A DNA stretch of 44,405 bases from Rhodobiaceae bacterium. Its GTDB lineage: Bacteria > Pseudomonadota > Alphaproteobacteria > Rhizobiales > TMED25. The position numbers and the translations under genes were made by a program. Location: NCBI GenBank assembly GCA_018651345.1, contig JABIEF010000026.1:1-44405 (forward strand), in the 5' to 3' direction. The notes under the pieces were generated by a model that was given only the letters and a program-made list of their open reading frames with translations, had not been told where the DNA came from and did no database searches. Below, in pieces: positions 33,341 to 43,254 of the stretch (positions are counted from its first letter, which is position 1; the number at the start of each line of letters is the position of its first letter).

Positions 33341-34252
33341 TTATTTATAATTATTCGTTTCATCTTCTTTTAAAATAATACTCTTACGTATTTCTCTTGT
33401 CTTAACAAATAATTCTTCTAATTTATCACCGTCACTCCACCTGATAGCCTTTTGTAAAGCAGTTAAATCTTCCACAAATCGTCCCAGCATTTCAAGAACA
33501 GCGTCCTTATTGTTCAGGAATATATCTCTCCACATTATAGGATCCGATGAAGCTATCCTCGTAAAATCTCGGAAACCTCCTGCTGCATACTTTGTTACTT
33601 CCGATCTTGTCACTTTCTCTAAATCTGCTGCAGTGCCAACAATATTATATGCTATTAGATGGGGAACGTGGCTTGTAATTGCTAGAACTAAGTCATGGTG
33701 TTCGGCACTCATAACATCAACAAGCATTCCACATGATTGCCAAAACTTTATGAGAATGTTTAACTTTACCTCAATACAGTTATCTAATGGAGTTAAAACA
33801 CACCATTTTTTTTGAAAAAGTTCTGCAAAACCTGATTCTGGACCGGAGAACTCTGTTCCAGCAATTGGATGACCAGGAATAAATGTTATATCTTCCGAAA
33901 TATGGGGTAATATATCTCTAATAACAGAACCCTTAACTGAACCGACATCTGTCAAAATAGACCCTGATTTCAAGTGTTCGCCAATTTGTATGATGATACT
34001 TAAATTTGCTCCAACTGGTGTGCAAAGAATAGTTAAATCAGCATCTTTTACTGTCTCTATAGCATTATCGTAAATTTCATCCATATAGCCTAATTTTTTA
34101 GCAGTATTTCGTGTGCTATCTGTTTTTGCGTATCCGTAGACTTTATCTGCTAATCCATATTTTTTTATAGCCCTTGCAATTGACGATCCTATTAAACCTA
34201 TACCAATTATTGCGACCACATCAAACAAAGGTTTTTTAGTATTGTTGCTCAT
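33341..34252 (-). CDS. tyrA: Prephenate/arogenate dehydrogenase
   Basis: The 303-residue enzyme begins with a Rossmann motif AIIGIGLIGSSIARAIKK, then LTDVGSVKG, PGHPIAGTEFSG and LVLAITSHVPHL, all typical of TyrA. It oxidatively decarboxylates prephenate or arogenate toward tyrosine. There is no fused chorismate mutase domain; a separate one is encoded by the gene two upstream. Its ATG overlaps the hisC stop by four bases. Confidence 0.94.
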   Translation of the reverse strand: MSNNTKKPLFDVVAIIGIGLIGSSIARAIKKYGLADKVYGYAKTDSTRNTAKKLGYMDEIYDNAIETVKDADLTILCTPVGANLSIIIQIGEHLKSGSILTDVGSVKGSVIRDILPHISEDITFIPGHPIAGTEFSGPESGFAELFQKKWCVLTPLDNCIEVKLNILIKFWQSCGMLVDVMSAEHHDLVLAITSHVPHLIAYNIVGTAADLEKVTRSEVTKYAAGGFRDFTRIASSDPIMWRDIFLNNKDAVLEMLGRFVEDLTALQKAIRWSDGDKLEELFVKTREIRKSIILKEDETNNYK

Positions 34253-35349
34253 ATCCGAGTATCCTCAACATATTTCTGTATTTCGCCAAGTAAAGTTTCA
34301 TTATCTTTCTCACTACCTATTGTTATCCTTAAATGCGTAGGTAATCCATAATCCGCAACATTCCTGATGTATATATTTTTTTCATTCAAATATTTTTCTA
34401 ATGTATTTGAATTTATATTTTCTAAATTCTTAAAATCTAATAATAAAAAATTTGCAACACTAGGTATAACCTTAATACCTAATTCGGTATAAAAATTATG
34501 TAAGTGATCTCTCCATTTAGCATTATGGGCAACAGAATGATTTACATGGTCAATGTCATTCATAGCAGCCGATCCTGCCATAATAGATGGAATAGATACA
34601 TTAAAAGGACCTCTAATACGATCTAAGACATCAATTATATGGCTTGGACAATACGCCCATCCAATTCTCAGAGAAGCTAATGCATGCACCTTTGAAAAAG
34701 TTCTTGTCATAACCACATTATTTGAAGCGGAAACTAATTCAACTCCACAATCATAATTATTAGCCATAACATATTCTGCGTAAGCCCCATCAATAATTAG
34801 CAAAATATTTTCTGGAATATTTGACTGTAATCTTTTAATTTCACTTGAAGATAAATATGTCCCTGTCGGGTTATTAGGATTTGCAATAAAGATAATTTTT
34901 GTTTTAGAGGTAACTAAATTTAATATTGAATCAACATCAGCTGTTAAGTCTTTTTCTGGCGCAGCAATTGGTATAGCTCCATTAGCCAAAGTTATAATTT
35001 TATACAAAACAAAAGCATGTTCGGGATAAATAACCTCATCCCCTGGGGTTAGATATGCATTACCAATAAGAGTTAGAATCTCATCTGATCCAGCACCACA
35101 AATGATCTGGTTAATATCTAAGTTATTATTCTTCGCTATGGCTTCTTTAAGAGCATACTGCTTTCCATCCGGATAAATTGCCAGACTATCTAAACTTTTT
35201 AAAAAAGCTTCCTTAACACGCAGACTTGGCCCAAGCGCGGATTCATTTGAAGATAGTTTTATTGATTTTTTACCAATAAATCCGCTTTTACCTCCAGCAT
35301 ATGGTTTAATTTGCATAATGCCTGGACCAGGCTTTATATAATTATTCAA
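34249..35349 (-). CDS. hisC: Histidinol-phosphate/aromatic aminotransferase
   Basis: The 366-residue PLP aminotransferase has LSSNESALGPS near the N-terminus, NPNNPTGT, DGAYAEY and the Schiff-base lysine in TFSKVHALASLRIGW. The start is TTG with AAGGA nine bases upstream. In this neighbourhood, between tyrA and a chorismate mutase, the enzyme probably serves both histidinol phosphate and aromatic (prephenate or phenylpyruvate-type) transamination. It overlaps tyrA by four bases and is three bases from the mutase stop. Confidence 0.93.
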   Translation of the reverse strand: MNNYIKPGPGIMQIKPYAGGKSGFIGKKSIKLSSNESALGPSLRVKEAFLKSLDSLAIYPDGKQYALKEAIAKNNNLDINQIICGAGSDEILTLIGNAYLTPGDEVIYPEHAFVLYKIITLANGAIPIAAPEKDLTADVDSILNLVTSKTKIIFIANPNNPTGTYLSSSEIKRLQSNIPENILLIIDGAYAEYVMANNYDCGVELVSASNNVVMTRTFSKVHALASLRIGWAYCPSHIIDVLDRIRGPFNVSIPSIMAGSAAMNDIDHVNHSVAHNAKWRDHLHNFYTELGIKVIPSVANFLLLDFKNLENINSNTLEKYLNEKNIYIRNVADYGLPTHLRITIGSEKDNETLLGEIQKYVEDTRI

Positions 35350-35352
35350 TTT

Positions 35353-36249
35353 CTATTTTCCTTTGTTGTAGATCAATATATTAGGATAAATACCTTTTAA
35401 TTCAATAGTTTTAATTGAATTATTTGATGAAAGTGTCTTAATAAATTCTGACGATTCATCAAAATAACCCTTAACACCTATTAAATATTTTTTAACTGTT
35501 GGATTTGGAATCAAATATTCAATTTCAATATCTATTTCCAATTGTTTTTGCATTTGTTTTTTTAAATCACTAAACCATTTTGATACCCATTCGTAATCAT
35601 CTTTATTGTCATCAAATTCACTAGGGATTTCTATGTTCCAATTATTAAAAATTACAGAAAAAAGGGTAATATCATCACTAGATTTTAGAAAAATATTTTT
35701 TCCAACTACAAAATACTTAGGCGTATCTCTACTAATCATAGGAAATGCTCCAATAATCTTTCCACCTACGGAATGATCTGAGTCCCATCTAGAAAATGGT
35801 ATTACAATAATATTCGATTCAGGATTATTCGTCATAGCATCTTCTATCAACTTAGGTCCTTCAGCCCCATCAGAGGAAGTTGATAGTTCATGAATTTCAA
35901 CATCAGGACCAAAATAAGATAATATATCTGCATTTATTTCTTTTTTATCCCAGACATGTATATGTAAAGTAGATTGTAAGCTAATATTTGCATTAATCAT
36001 CGATCTCCATATATCCCAAACTTTAGCTATATCTAGAGGAGATAGATCTGAGGAATTTAATTTCCTTAATATCTCAGCTTCTCTTACAGGTTGGTATACA
36101 AAAGAATTATCAGACTTCTTTGCTTCATATATTTTCGCCGCGAGTTGTGCTCTTTCAACAACCATTTGCAATATATTATTATCAATAGTATCCAATTTTT
36201 TTCTAAGGGTTTTGAGGCTGCTAGATTTTTCTTTTGGTATATTTTTCAT
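35353..36249 (-). CDS. Chorismate mutase with unidentified C-terminal region
   Basis: Residues about 10-95 form an AroQ-type mutase: LRKKLDTIDNNILQMVVERA, AAKIYEAKK, and the helix with REAEILRKL. The remaining 200 residues include a strand-helix pattern with NNPESNIIVIPFSRWDSD and a final FDESSEFIKTLSSNNS that resembles an ACT-like end, but I do not recognise a catalytic prephenate dehydratase motif. The enzyme turns chorismate into prephenate for tyrA below. It leads the mutase-hisC-tyrA operon, and the same trio occurs in other Alphaproteobacteria. Confidence 0.85.
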   Translation of the reverse strand: MKNIPKEKSSSLKTLRKKLDTIDNNILQMVVERAQLAAKIYEAKKSDNSFVYQPVREAEILRKLNSSDLSPLDIAKVWDIWRSMINANISLQSTLHIHVWDKKEINADILSYFGPDVEIHELSTSSDGAEGPKLIEDAMTNNPESNIIVIPFSRWDSDHSVGGKIIGAFPMISRDTPKYFVVGKNIFLKSSDDITLFSVIFNNWNIEIPSEFDDNKDDYEWVSKWFSDLKKQMQKQLEIDIEIEYLIPNPTVKKYLIGVKGYFDESSEFIKTLSSNNSIKTIELKGIYPNILIYNKGK

Positions 36250-36482
36250 AACAAATTAATTAAGTTTTTGTTGGTGCAATTATGACTAAAATTATAATTT
36301 CTAATTATATTTACAACTAATTGATACATACTTTAGACAAAACTAGATTAGTATGGATTAGATAATTTTCAAAGCAAATAAATAAACTATAGAATATATT
36401 GTGCTATGATTATTTTAACATTAAATTAAAATATACGATATATATTAAACGCACTTTATATTAATTTCAATCAGGAATTCTA

Positions 36483-37598
36483 ATGCCAAGCAAAGTCATA
36501 ACTTTCGGCCCAAGTCAACCTCTGCAATTAGAATCAGGTAAATCTATTAGCCCGGTAACAATAGCTTACCAAACATATGGTACTCTAAACGCTAAAAAAT
36601 CTAATGCTATTTTTATTTGCCATGCCCTAACTGGTGATCAATACGTAGTCGAAGATAACCCAACTACAAATAAACCAGGTTGGTGGAAAAATTTGGTGGG
36701 AGAAGGAAAGCCTATAGATACAAATAAATATTTTATTATATGCTCTAATGTAATAGGCGGATGTATGGGTACCACTGGTCCCAGCTCCATTAATCCCAAA
36801 ACAAATAAACCCTATGCTCTAGATTTTCCAATGATTACGATTAACGATATGATTAAAACACAAATTATGTTGCTTGATTATCTTGAAATTGACAAAGTAT
36901 TATCAGTCATTGGGGGTTCTATGGGTGGAATGCAAGTTTTAGAATGGATGACAAGCTACCCTAATAGAATTCAATCAGCAATTCCAATAGCAACTTCAGC
37001 ATACCATAGTTCACAGAACATTGCATTTAATGAGGTCGGAAGACAGGCTATCATGGCAGATCCTGAATGGCATGAGGGTCTTTATCTTGATAAGAAAAAA
37101 CGCCCTGCAAAAGGATTGTCTGTCGCTCGCATGACTGCCCATATAACGTATTTATCAGAAGTAGCGTTAGAAGAAAAATTTGGTAGAAACTTTCAAGATA
37201 GATTGAGTCCGACATTTACATTTGATGCAGACTTTCAGGTTGAAAGTTATCTAAGACACCAAGGGTCAAATTTTGTTGATAGATTTGATGCAAATAGCTA
37301 TCTTTATCTCACACGGTCTATGGATTATTTTGATTTAATAACTGAAAACAACGGAGTATTAGCAAATGCTTTTAAGGATCTTAAATCTCATGTTTGTATT
37401 ATTTCCTTTACAGGAGATTGGTTATTTCCAACATCAGAAAGTAGAAGAATAGTCCACGCATTAAATGCTTCGGGCGCAAATGTTAGTTTTGTAGATATAG
37501 AATCTAACAAAGGTCATGATGCTTTTTTACTTGATGAACCAAATATGTTCAATGCTATAGAAGGATTTCTCAAAGCTGTAGAAAGTAAGAATTGTTAG
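36483..37598 (+). CDS. metX: Homoserine O-acetyltransferase
   Basis: The 371-residue alpha/beta hydrolase-fold enzyme has CHALTGDQY (oxyanion region), [12 protein letters not shown], the nucleophile S146 in GGSMGG, D312 in TGDWLFP and H345 in GHDAF. These complete the MetX triad. It acylates homoserine for direct sulfhydrylation to methionine. The 230-base AT-rich upstream region has no SAM riboswitch that I can recognise. It is followed one base later by metW. Confidence 0.95.
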   Translation: MPSKVITFGPSQPLQLESGKSISPVTIAYQTYGTLNAKKSNAIFICHALTGDQYVVEDNPTTNKPGWWKNLVGEGKPIDTNKYFIICSNVIGGCMGTTGPSSINPKTNKPYALDFPMITINDMIKTQIMLLDYLEIDKVLSVIGGSMGGMQVLEWMTSYPNRIQSAIPIATSAYHSSQNIAFNEVGRQAIMADPEWHEGLYLDKKKRPAKGLSVARMTAHITYLSEVALEEKFGRNFQDRLSPTFTFDADFQVESYLRHQGSNFVDRFDANSYLYLTRSMDYFDLITENNGVLANAFKDLKSHVCIISFTGDWLFPTSESRRIVHALNASGANVSFVDIESNKGHDAFLLDEPNMFNAIEGFLKAVESKNC

Positions 37599-37599
37599 A

Positions 37600-38238
37600 A
37601 TGAATATAAAAAATAATAAAATAAAATTTGATTCTTCAAATCGTGTTGATTTTGTTGTTATTAATAATATGGTTAAAAAAAAATCACGCATTCTTGATAT
37701 TGGATGCGATGACGGTACTTTGTTAAATATGTTAATAGATTCAAAGTCCGTTGACGGCAGGGGTATAGAAATATCATCCAGTAAAGTTAATAAATGCCTT
37801 GCTAAGGGTCTTTCTGTTGTTCAAGGAGATGCGGATAGAGATTTAGTTGGCTATCCAGATGAAAGTTTTGATTACGTCGTACTCAGCCAAACAATTCAAG
37901 CAATGCAGGACCCTTATGCTACCTTGGTAGAGTTATTAAGAGTTGGCAAAAAAGCTATAATTTCAATTCCTAATTTTGGTTATTGGAGAGTAAGGACATA
38001 TTTATCAATTTTCGGTAAAATGCCTGTTACACCATCGCTGCCACAAACTTGGTACAATACTGAAAATATTCATTTATGTACAATCAAAGACTTCATAGAT
38101 ACGTGCGAACAACTTAATTTTAAAATTGAGCAAGCAGTGGCATTGGATAGAAAAGGGAAACAAATAAGTTTTGCAAAAAGTTTATGGGCTGCTAATTTAA
38201 TTGGAGAACAGGCAGTTTTTCTATTATCTAAAAAATAA
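37600..38238 (+). CDS. metW: Methionine biosynthesis protein MetW
   Basis: The 212-residue SAM-binding fold protein has ILDIGCDDGTLL near residue 31 and DYVVLSQTIQAMQDP, then IISIPNFGYWRVR, as in MetW. MetW is thought to work with MetX in O-acylhomoserine synthesis, where it stimulates activity; a methyltransferase reaction has not been established. Start and metX stop are one base apart. It precedes gloB by 23 bases. Confidence 0.94.
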   Translation: MNIKNNKIKFDSSNRVDFVVINNMVKKKSRILDIGCDDGTLLNMLIDSKSVDGRGIEISSSKVNKCLAKGLSVVQGDADRDLVGYPDESFDYVVLSQTIQAMQDPYATLVELLRVGKKAIISIPNFGYWRVRTYLSIFGKMPVTPSLPQTWYNTENIHLCTIKDFIDTCEQLNFKIEQAVALDRKGKQISFAKSLWAANLIGEQAVFLLSKK

Positions 38239-38261
38239 AATATAGCAACGGAAGAAAAAAT

Positions 38262-39032
38262 ATGAACAAATTAATAATTCATCAGTTCGAATGTCTGAGT
38301 GATAATTATGGCGTCTTAATTCATGACTCAGAAACAAACCAAACTGCTAGCATTGATGCGCCAGATGCCGTGGTAATTAAGAGGGAGCTAAAAGAAAAAA
38401 ATTGGAATCTGACTCATATTTTAGTTACCCATAAACATCTTGACCATATAGGTGGTATAGATGATTTAAAGAAATATTATAACCCATTTGTTATTGGACC
38501 AAAATATGAAGAAGAATCCATAGAATTTCTTGACAAAACAGTACTTGATCAAGAATTTTTTGACTTCTCAAACAGGCCTGTAAAGGTAATCCATACTCCG
38601 GGACACACTCTTGGGCATATTATATATTGGATTGAAAATGACAATGTATTGTTCGCAGGAGACACAATCTTTGCTATGGGTTGCGGGAGAGTTTTTGAAG
38701 GTTCTCACGATCAAATGTTAGATTCCCTCAATAAGATCAAAGAACTACCAGAAAATACTATAGTATACTGTGGGCATGAATATACTATTGCTAACGGCAA
38801 ATTTGCATTATCAATTGAACCTAATAATAAAAATTTATGTTCAAGAATAGAGTATGTTAAGGAACTAAGGTCTGAAAATAAACCAACACTTCCGACCACA
38901 ATAAAAACAGAACTTGATACCAATCCTTTTCTAAGAACTGACAGCCTTGAAATAAAGAAAAATTTAGACTTACTGAATTCAGATTCAAAAAAGATATTTT
39001 CAGCGCTCAGGACAAAGAAAGATAACTTTTAG
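38262..39032 (+). CDS. gloB: Hydroxyacylglutathione hydrolase (glyoxalase II)
   Basis: The 256-residue MBL-fold enzyme has the intact metal motif THKHLDH (H57, H59, D61, H62), HTPGHTLGH, FAGDTIFAMGCGRVFEGS and YCGHEYT, with the C-terminal substrate-binding helices. It hydrolyses S-lactoylglutathione to lactate in methylglyoxal detoxification. It shares the strand of metX-metW and converges on the thiolase gene eight bases away. Confidence 0.95.
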   Translation: MNKLIIHQFECLSDNYGVLIHDSETNQTASIDAPDAVVIKRELKEKNWNLTHILVTHKHLDHIGGIDDLKKYYNPFVIGPKYEEESIEFLDKTVLDQEFFDFSNRPVKVIHTPGHTLGHIIYWIENDNVLFAGDTIFAMGCGRVFEGSHDQMLDSLNKIKELPENTIVYCGHEYTIANGKFALSIEPNNKNLCSRIEYVKELRSENKPTLPTTIKTELDTNPFLRTDSLEIKKNLDLLNSDSKKIFSALRTKKDNF

Positions 39033-39040
39033 ATATTATC

Positions 39041-40228
39041 TTAATCGTGCCTCTGAATACACATTGCAATACCCATACCTCCACCAATACACAAAGCCGC
39101 CAAACCCTTTTGTACGCCTCTTCTCTTCATTTCAAAAAGTAAAGTAGTTAAAACTCTTGCGCCAGATGCTCCGACTGGATGCCCTAATGCTATAGCACCA
39201 CCGTTGACATTTAATTTACTTGCATCAATCTGCAAATCTTTTGCACAAGCACAAGCTTGTGCAGCAAAGGCTTCGTTTAACTCTACTAGATCCAAATCTT
39301 CTATAGCCCAGCCAGCCTTTGCTAAAGCAGACCGTGAAGCTGGTATTGGGCCCGACCCCATTAGCGCAGGATCAACTCCTGCTTGACCCCATGAAACTAT
39401 TTTTGCCAGAGGATGCAAGTCTCTTTTTTGAGCTTCTTCATATGTCATTATTACCAAAGCAGCAGCACCGTCATTAATTCCTGAAGAATTACCTGCAGTA
39501 ACCGTTCCATCTTTCTTAAAAATAGGTTTCAAGCGCTCAATATTATCTAAAGAGATGTCTTTTCGAATATATTCATCTTTATCAACAAAAATATCTTCGC
39601 GATTAACCTTCACTTTAACAGAGCATATTTCTTCATCAAACCTTCCTTCGTCTTGAGCATTCGAAGCCTTAATTTGAGAATTTAATGCAAAATTATCCTG
39701 ATCTGATTTGGATATATTCCAATTATTTGAAATATTTTCAGCTGTAACCCCCATATGATAACCATTAAATACATCTATTAAGCCATCGTGAATCATTGTA
39801 TCTATATAGTTGATATTACCCATCTTATATCCGTTTCTTAAATGCAAACAATGCGGAGATAAGCTCATATTTTCCTGGCCACCAGCAATTACAATTTTTG
39901 CGCTATTATCCATAATTTGCTGATAGCCTATTGCCACAGACCTTAAACCAGATCCGCATAATTGATTAAGACCCCAAGATGGCACTGAATATGGTACTCC
40001 GGCCATTACAGATGCTTGTCTCGCAGGATTCTGTCCTTGACCCGCAGTTAAAATCTGGCCTAATACTACTTCATCAATGTCTTTAGGATCTATTTTAACC
40101 CTCAGTAAAGCCGATTTTATAGCAATACTTCCTAATTCATGCGCAGGTACATTAGCAAATATTCCGTTAAAAGTGCCAATAGGTGTTCTTGCTGCAGATA
40201 CTATTACGACATCAGTTAATTTATACAA
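39041..40228 (-). CDS. Acetyl-CoA acetyltransferase (thiolase)
   Basis: The start is a TTG at 40226-40228, five bases after a perfect GGAGG, giving MYKLTDVVIVSAARTPIGTF and 395 residues. The nucleophile is C91 in NQLCGSGLRSV, followed by GGQENMS, NEAFAAQA, GHPVGASGAR and the second cysteine in LCIGGGMG. It joins or splits acetyl-CoA and acyl-CoA. Its first codons overlap the end of the MFS gene by eight bases. A phaA- or atoB-type role cannot be decided. Confidence 0.93.
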   Translation of the reverse strand: MYKLTDVVIVSAARTPIGTFNGIFANVPAHELGSIAIKSALLRVKIDPKDIDEVVLGQILTAGQGQNPARQASVMAGVPYSVPSWGLNQLCGSGLRSVAIGYQQIMDNSAKIVIAGGQENMSLSPHCLHLRNGYKMGNINYIDTMIHDGLIDVFNGYHMGVTAENISNNWNISKSDQDNFALNSQIKASNAQDEGRFDEEICSVKVKVNREDIFVDKDEYIRKDISLDNIERLKPIFKKDGTVTAGNSSGINDGAAALVIMTYEEAQKRDLHPLAKIVSWGQAGVDPALMGSGPIPASRSALAKAGWAIEDLDLVELNEAFAAQACACAKDLQIDASKLNVNGGAIALGHPVGASGARVLTTLLFEMKRRGVQKGLAALCIGGGMGIAMCIQRHD

Positions 40229-41411
40229 TTTGACCTCCAATGTTAAGCTTCTCGCTATTTGAAGTATCAGCCCAATAAGTAATCAATACTATTAAAATCA
40301 AAAAAGGTATACAGATCAAGTTCAGTGTTTCCCAGCTGGTTAAATTTAAAAAAAATCCTGCTGACAAACTTGCTAAAGCTTGTGTTGAAAAAACCAACAC
40401 ATCATTTAAACCCTGAGCCTTGTATTTCTCATTCTCTTTATAAGATATAACCAATAGACTAGTTCCAGATATAAACAAAAAGTTCCAACCCAAGCCCAAG
40501 AAAGCTAATGAGATTATATAGTTTAAGAAGACTTGTTCAAAATTACTTAACATAATAGTAATGCCAAAAAAAATTACTCCGCAATACATGATTTTGCTAT
40601 GACCATATTTTTTCACTAAGGTGCCTGTCAATAAAGAAGGCAAAAACATTGCTATGACATGAATTTGTATAACCATCCCTGTTTTACCCAAGCTTATTCC
40701 ATGCATAATATGCATGCTAATAGGGGTTGCTGTCATTAAGAAAGACATTATTGCATATGCAAATGCAGCAGCGACTATGGCTTGCAAAAATCTTGGTTGT
40801 GCAAGTAATTCTAAATACGACCGACCAGACGTTTTCTTTTCATTAGTTTTTTTTGTTTCATTAGAATAAAAGAAAAGAAAAAATACCGGAATAAATGTCA
40901 ATACAGAAAGAGCTAAATAAGACCCGACATAGGTATGGCCATCAATCATATCTTTTGCATAGTTGGCTAAATTAGGACCCAATAAAGCCGATAAAATACC
41001 AGCAAGCATAATAATAGAGATAGCTCTAGGTATCATTATTTTTTCTACCGATTCTGCAGCTGCAAAACGATATTGATGTGTAAACGCAAGAGAATTACCA
41101 ATCAAAAAACATGCCATACAGTATAATGCAAAATTCTCATTATAAATAGAGTATGCCGCAACTAAAGACGAAAATGAACAAGCTATGGCAGAAAGCAAAA
41201 AACCCCTCTTGCGTCCTATGCGACTCATAATCTTTGAAGCAAAAACTGTAAATACAGCACTCCCTACTATCATCATAGCTGTCGGGAGAGTGGAAAGAGC
41301 GACAATTGGCGTTATCAGAGATCCTATAATTCCACTTAGGAATATAGTTATAGGGGCAGCTGTAAAACTAAAAACTTGAGATAATGTTAGCAACCATAAA
41401 TTTTTATTCAT
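40221..41411 (-). CDS. MFS transporter
   Basis: The 396-residue product has about twelve hydrophobic helices, with the loop SKIMSRIGRKRGFLLS between TM2 and TM3 as the MFS loop motif, and a central cytoplasmic loop around NETKKTNEKKTSG dividing two six-helix halves. The late half has VKKYGHSKIMY. The substrate is unknown. Overlap with the thiolase start suggests an operon, so a carboxylate or related metabolite is conceivable. Confidence 0.9.
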   Translation of the reverse strand: MNKNLWLLTLSQVFSFTAAPITIFLSGIIGSLITPIVALSTLPTAMMIVGSAVFTVFASKIMSRIGRKRGFLLSAIACSFSSLVAAYSIYNENFALYCMACFLIGNSLAFTHQYRFAAAESVEKIMIPRAISIIMLAGILSALLGPNLANYAKDMIDGHTYVGSYLALSVLTFIPVFFLFFYSNETKKTNEKKTSGRSYLELLAQPRFLQAIVAAAFAYAIMSFLMTATPISMHIMHGISLGKTGMVIQIHVIAMFLPSLLTGTLVKKYGHSKIMYCGVIFFGITIMLSNFEQVFLNYIISLAFLGLGWNFLFISGTSLLVISYKENEKYKAQGLNDVLVFSTQALASLSAGFFLNLTSWETLNLICIPFLILIVLITYWADTSNSEKLNIGGQIV

Positions 41412-41532
41412 AAAATACGATCCTTATCAATAAAGCAGAATTTGGTTGTTATTAATATTTTTAAAGAGAACGGGCATTAATCTACATATCTAACAAGCCT
41501 TCGTATCTTATACCTTCATAATACGATAGGAT

Positions 41533-41576
41533 AATAGTATACTATTTACATTGCTATCTACAAGAATCTTTTTTAA
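41533..41576. repeat. Palindromic dispersed repeat, copy 1
   Basis: A perfect 14-base palindrome AATAGTATACTATT (41533-41546) is followed on the plus strand by TTGCTATCTA, one variable base, then AAGAATCTTTT (41551-41572). The second half recurs with one change at 43995-44016 beside another palindrome. Copy 1 lies just beyond the stop of the minus-strand hydrolase gene, so it may act as a 3'-end signal. Confidence 0.6.
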
Positions 41577-41579
41577 TAA

Positions 41580-43064
41580 TTACTTTAGATATTGATTAAT
41601 AAGCCCTTCTAATTTAACTGCCGATTGTTTTGCTGCTTCATCATCTCTTCCATACACAGCACCCATATTCTCACACTCTTTATTATATTCTTTCCATAGA
41701 GGATCCGCTCTGAAATTCCAACCTTCATAATCATCAAATTCGATTCTCATATCATCTAGTCTCCATGACCTTTTATAGTTTTCGTCAATCCAGTAATAAC
41801 AATTATCAGTTACATACCACTTACTATAGTCTTTTGCAGGTGACATCGAATCCCACCATGGGTTATCGAAGTTATGTGCTGCACCAGAATAAATATCAAT
41901 CGATACATCATAACCTAGATTATTAAAATCATTGGCCATCTCAATACAATGATTGGGCGGAACAGCATCGAGCTCGCCTTGAACTATGTGAAGTTTATTT
42001 TTTGAGTATTTTGGATTATCAAATTGTCTACAAAAAAAGTAGTAAGGCACCCTTAAAGCAAAATCAACATCGTCACTTACTATTGCTTTACGAACTAAAT
42101 CTATACCCGTAAAATAGGCAACTTGCCCACCCCAGCTAAAGCCAATAATACCAACCTTGTCTCCATCTACTTTTTGATGACTTTGTAAAAATTTTAGTGC
42201 ATGCAAGGCATCAGCTGCTCCCATCCAAGCAGTTAGTTTTAAATAATTACCACTAGCAATTGGATTATTTTCACTCAAACCTCTGGGTGAACAGTTATCA
42301 ATTTCAAGTGTTGCGACACCCTGATTCTTAATATCAAAACCATAAGTTGCCTCTCTGTGCCCATAACCACAACCTGAATTTACAATCATTATCATTACTG
42401 GGAATTTTTCTTGATCACCCTCAGGGAATGTAAGTAAACCAGATATCATATATTTTTCATCATTCTCAACGCCATCAACATAATCCAATATCCATTTTGG
42501 TGAGTACGAATCAAAGAATATTTCTTCGCTTCTATACAGCTTTCCTTTACATTGACGCCCATCACCGGTTAAATCCATAGTGTTATTGGTAGTTAAGTTA
42601 CCTTCCCAATTTGAGGTATTGTCAAAAGATCTACTTTCAATAGTGATTTTTTGCTTATAAATCTTGAATGATTGAATTTTATGCCCACCTTCTGACCAAT
42701 CCAACCAAAATCTTCCTTTCCCAGGATAATCACGATTCCCTACTTCTATAGTTCCTTTACTAACAGTAAAATCAATCTTGCCGGAGAGTTTGCCGTTACC
42801 AAGTTTATATTCACCTCCTCCCCATTTTTCTTTATCTTGATCACAAATTACTATTCCACGCCATCGGCCATCGATATTAAAAGTATGAGTTGGCACAGTT
42901 TTATTTTTTTTATCAGACGTTTTTAAATCTTTAATTTTATTATCATCGCAGTTATATTCAAAATCAATGCTACTTATAGCTAAATCACTTCCATCAGAGC
43001 ACTCTAACGCATGGCCTTGTGCTGGGAAAAATAATAGAAACAAGATTATGAGAAGATTCTTCAT
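41580..43064 (-). CDS. Secreted two-domain protein with dienelactone hydrolase-like C-terminus
   Basis: The 494-residue product starts with a signal peptide (MKNLLIILFLLFFPAQGHA, likely cut after GHA). Residues about 60-180 form a beta-rich domain of unknown family (RWRGIVICD, GRFWLDWSEGGHK). Residues about 205-420 are an alpha/beta hydrolase with nucleophile S310 (GFSWGGQ), D366 (GELDAVPP) and H397 (GAAHNFD). It should act in the periplasm or be released. The tail after residue 420 is aromatic and acidic. Similar hydrolases act on esters or lactones; the substrate is unknown. Confidence 0.82.
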   Translation of the reverse strand: MKNLLIILFLLFFPAQGHALECSDGSDLAISSIDFEYNCDDNKIKDLKTSDKKNKTVPTHTFNIDGRWRGIVICDQDKEKWGGGEYKLGNGKLSGKIDFTVSKGTIEVGNRDYPGKGRFWLDWSEGGHKIQSFKIYKQKITIESRSFDNTSNWEGNLTTNNTMDLTGDGRQCKGKLYRSEEIFFDSYSPKWILDYVDGVENDEKYMISGLLTFPEGDQEKFPVMIMIVNSGCGYGHREATYGFDIKNQGVATLEIDNCSPRGLSENNPIASGNYLKLTAWMGAADALHALKFLQSHQKVDGDKVGIIGFSWGGQVAYFTGIDLVRKAIVSDDVDFALRVPYYFFCRQFDNPKYSKNKLHIVQGELDAVPPNHCIEMANDFNNLGYDVSIDIYSGAAHNFDNPWWDSMSPAKDYSKWYVTDNCYYWIDENYKRSWRLDDMRIEFDDYEGWNFRADPLWKEYNKECENMGAVYGRDDEAAKQSAVKLEGLINQYLK

Positions 43065-43164
43065 TCAAGAACTATAATTCAATTTAAACCGAGAAACAAA
43101 TTTAGTTTAATATTCGAGGGAGAGGTGTAATTAAATTAAAATCATATATAGGAAAGAGGTAAGC

Positions 43165-43254
43165 ATCATAAAATACCGAGATCTTAAGATCGAGGTTGAT
43201 GACGCGATAGAGCCCTGTTGGAAGGTTGTCACTTCATACAAAGAGACACCATGA
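43165..43254 (+). other. Possible small ORF or structured RNA in unusually GC-rich intergenic stretch
   Basis: The 218-base gap here is visibly richer in G and C than other gaps. A 29-codon frame begins at ATC (43165), has AGAGG five bases earlier, and reads IIKYRDLKIEVDDAIEPCWK before a TGA at 43252. The region also contains the palindrome GATCTTAAGATC (43180-43191) and a bulged hairpin from GTCAC to GTGAC (43228-43264, inner stem CTTCAT/ATGAAG). I recognise no family. It could be a microprotein, a gene remnant or an RNA. Confidence 0.3.

Noticed and set aside
36250-36482. Possible SAM-II/SAM-V riboswitch upstream of metX
   Set aside because: The stretch is AT-rich and I could not find the conserved pseudoknot segments or a GC stem; only a promoter region is likely.
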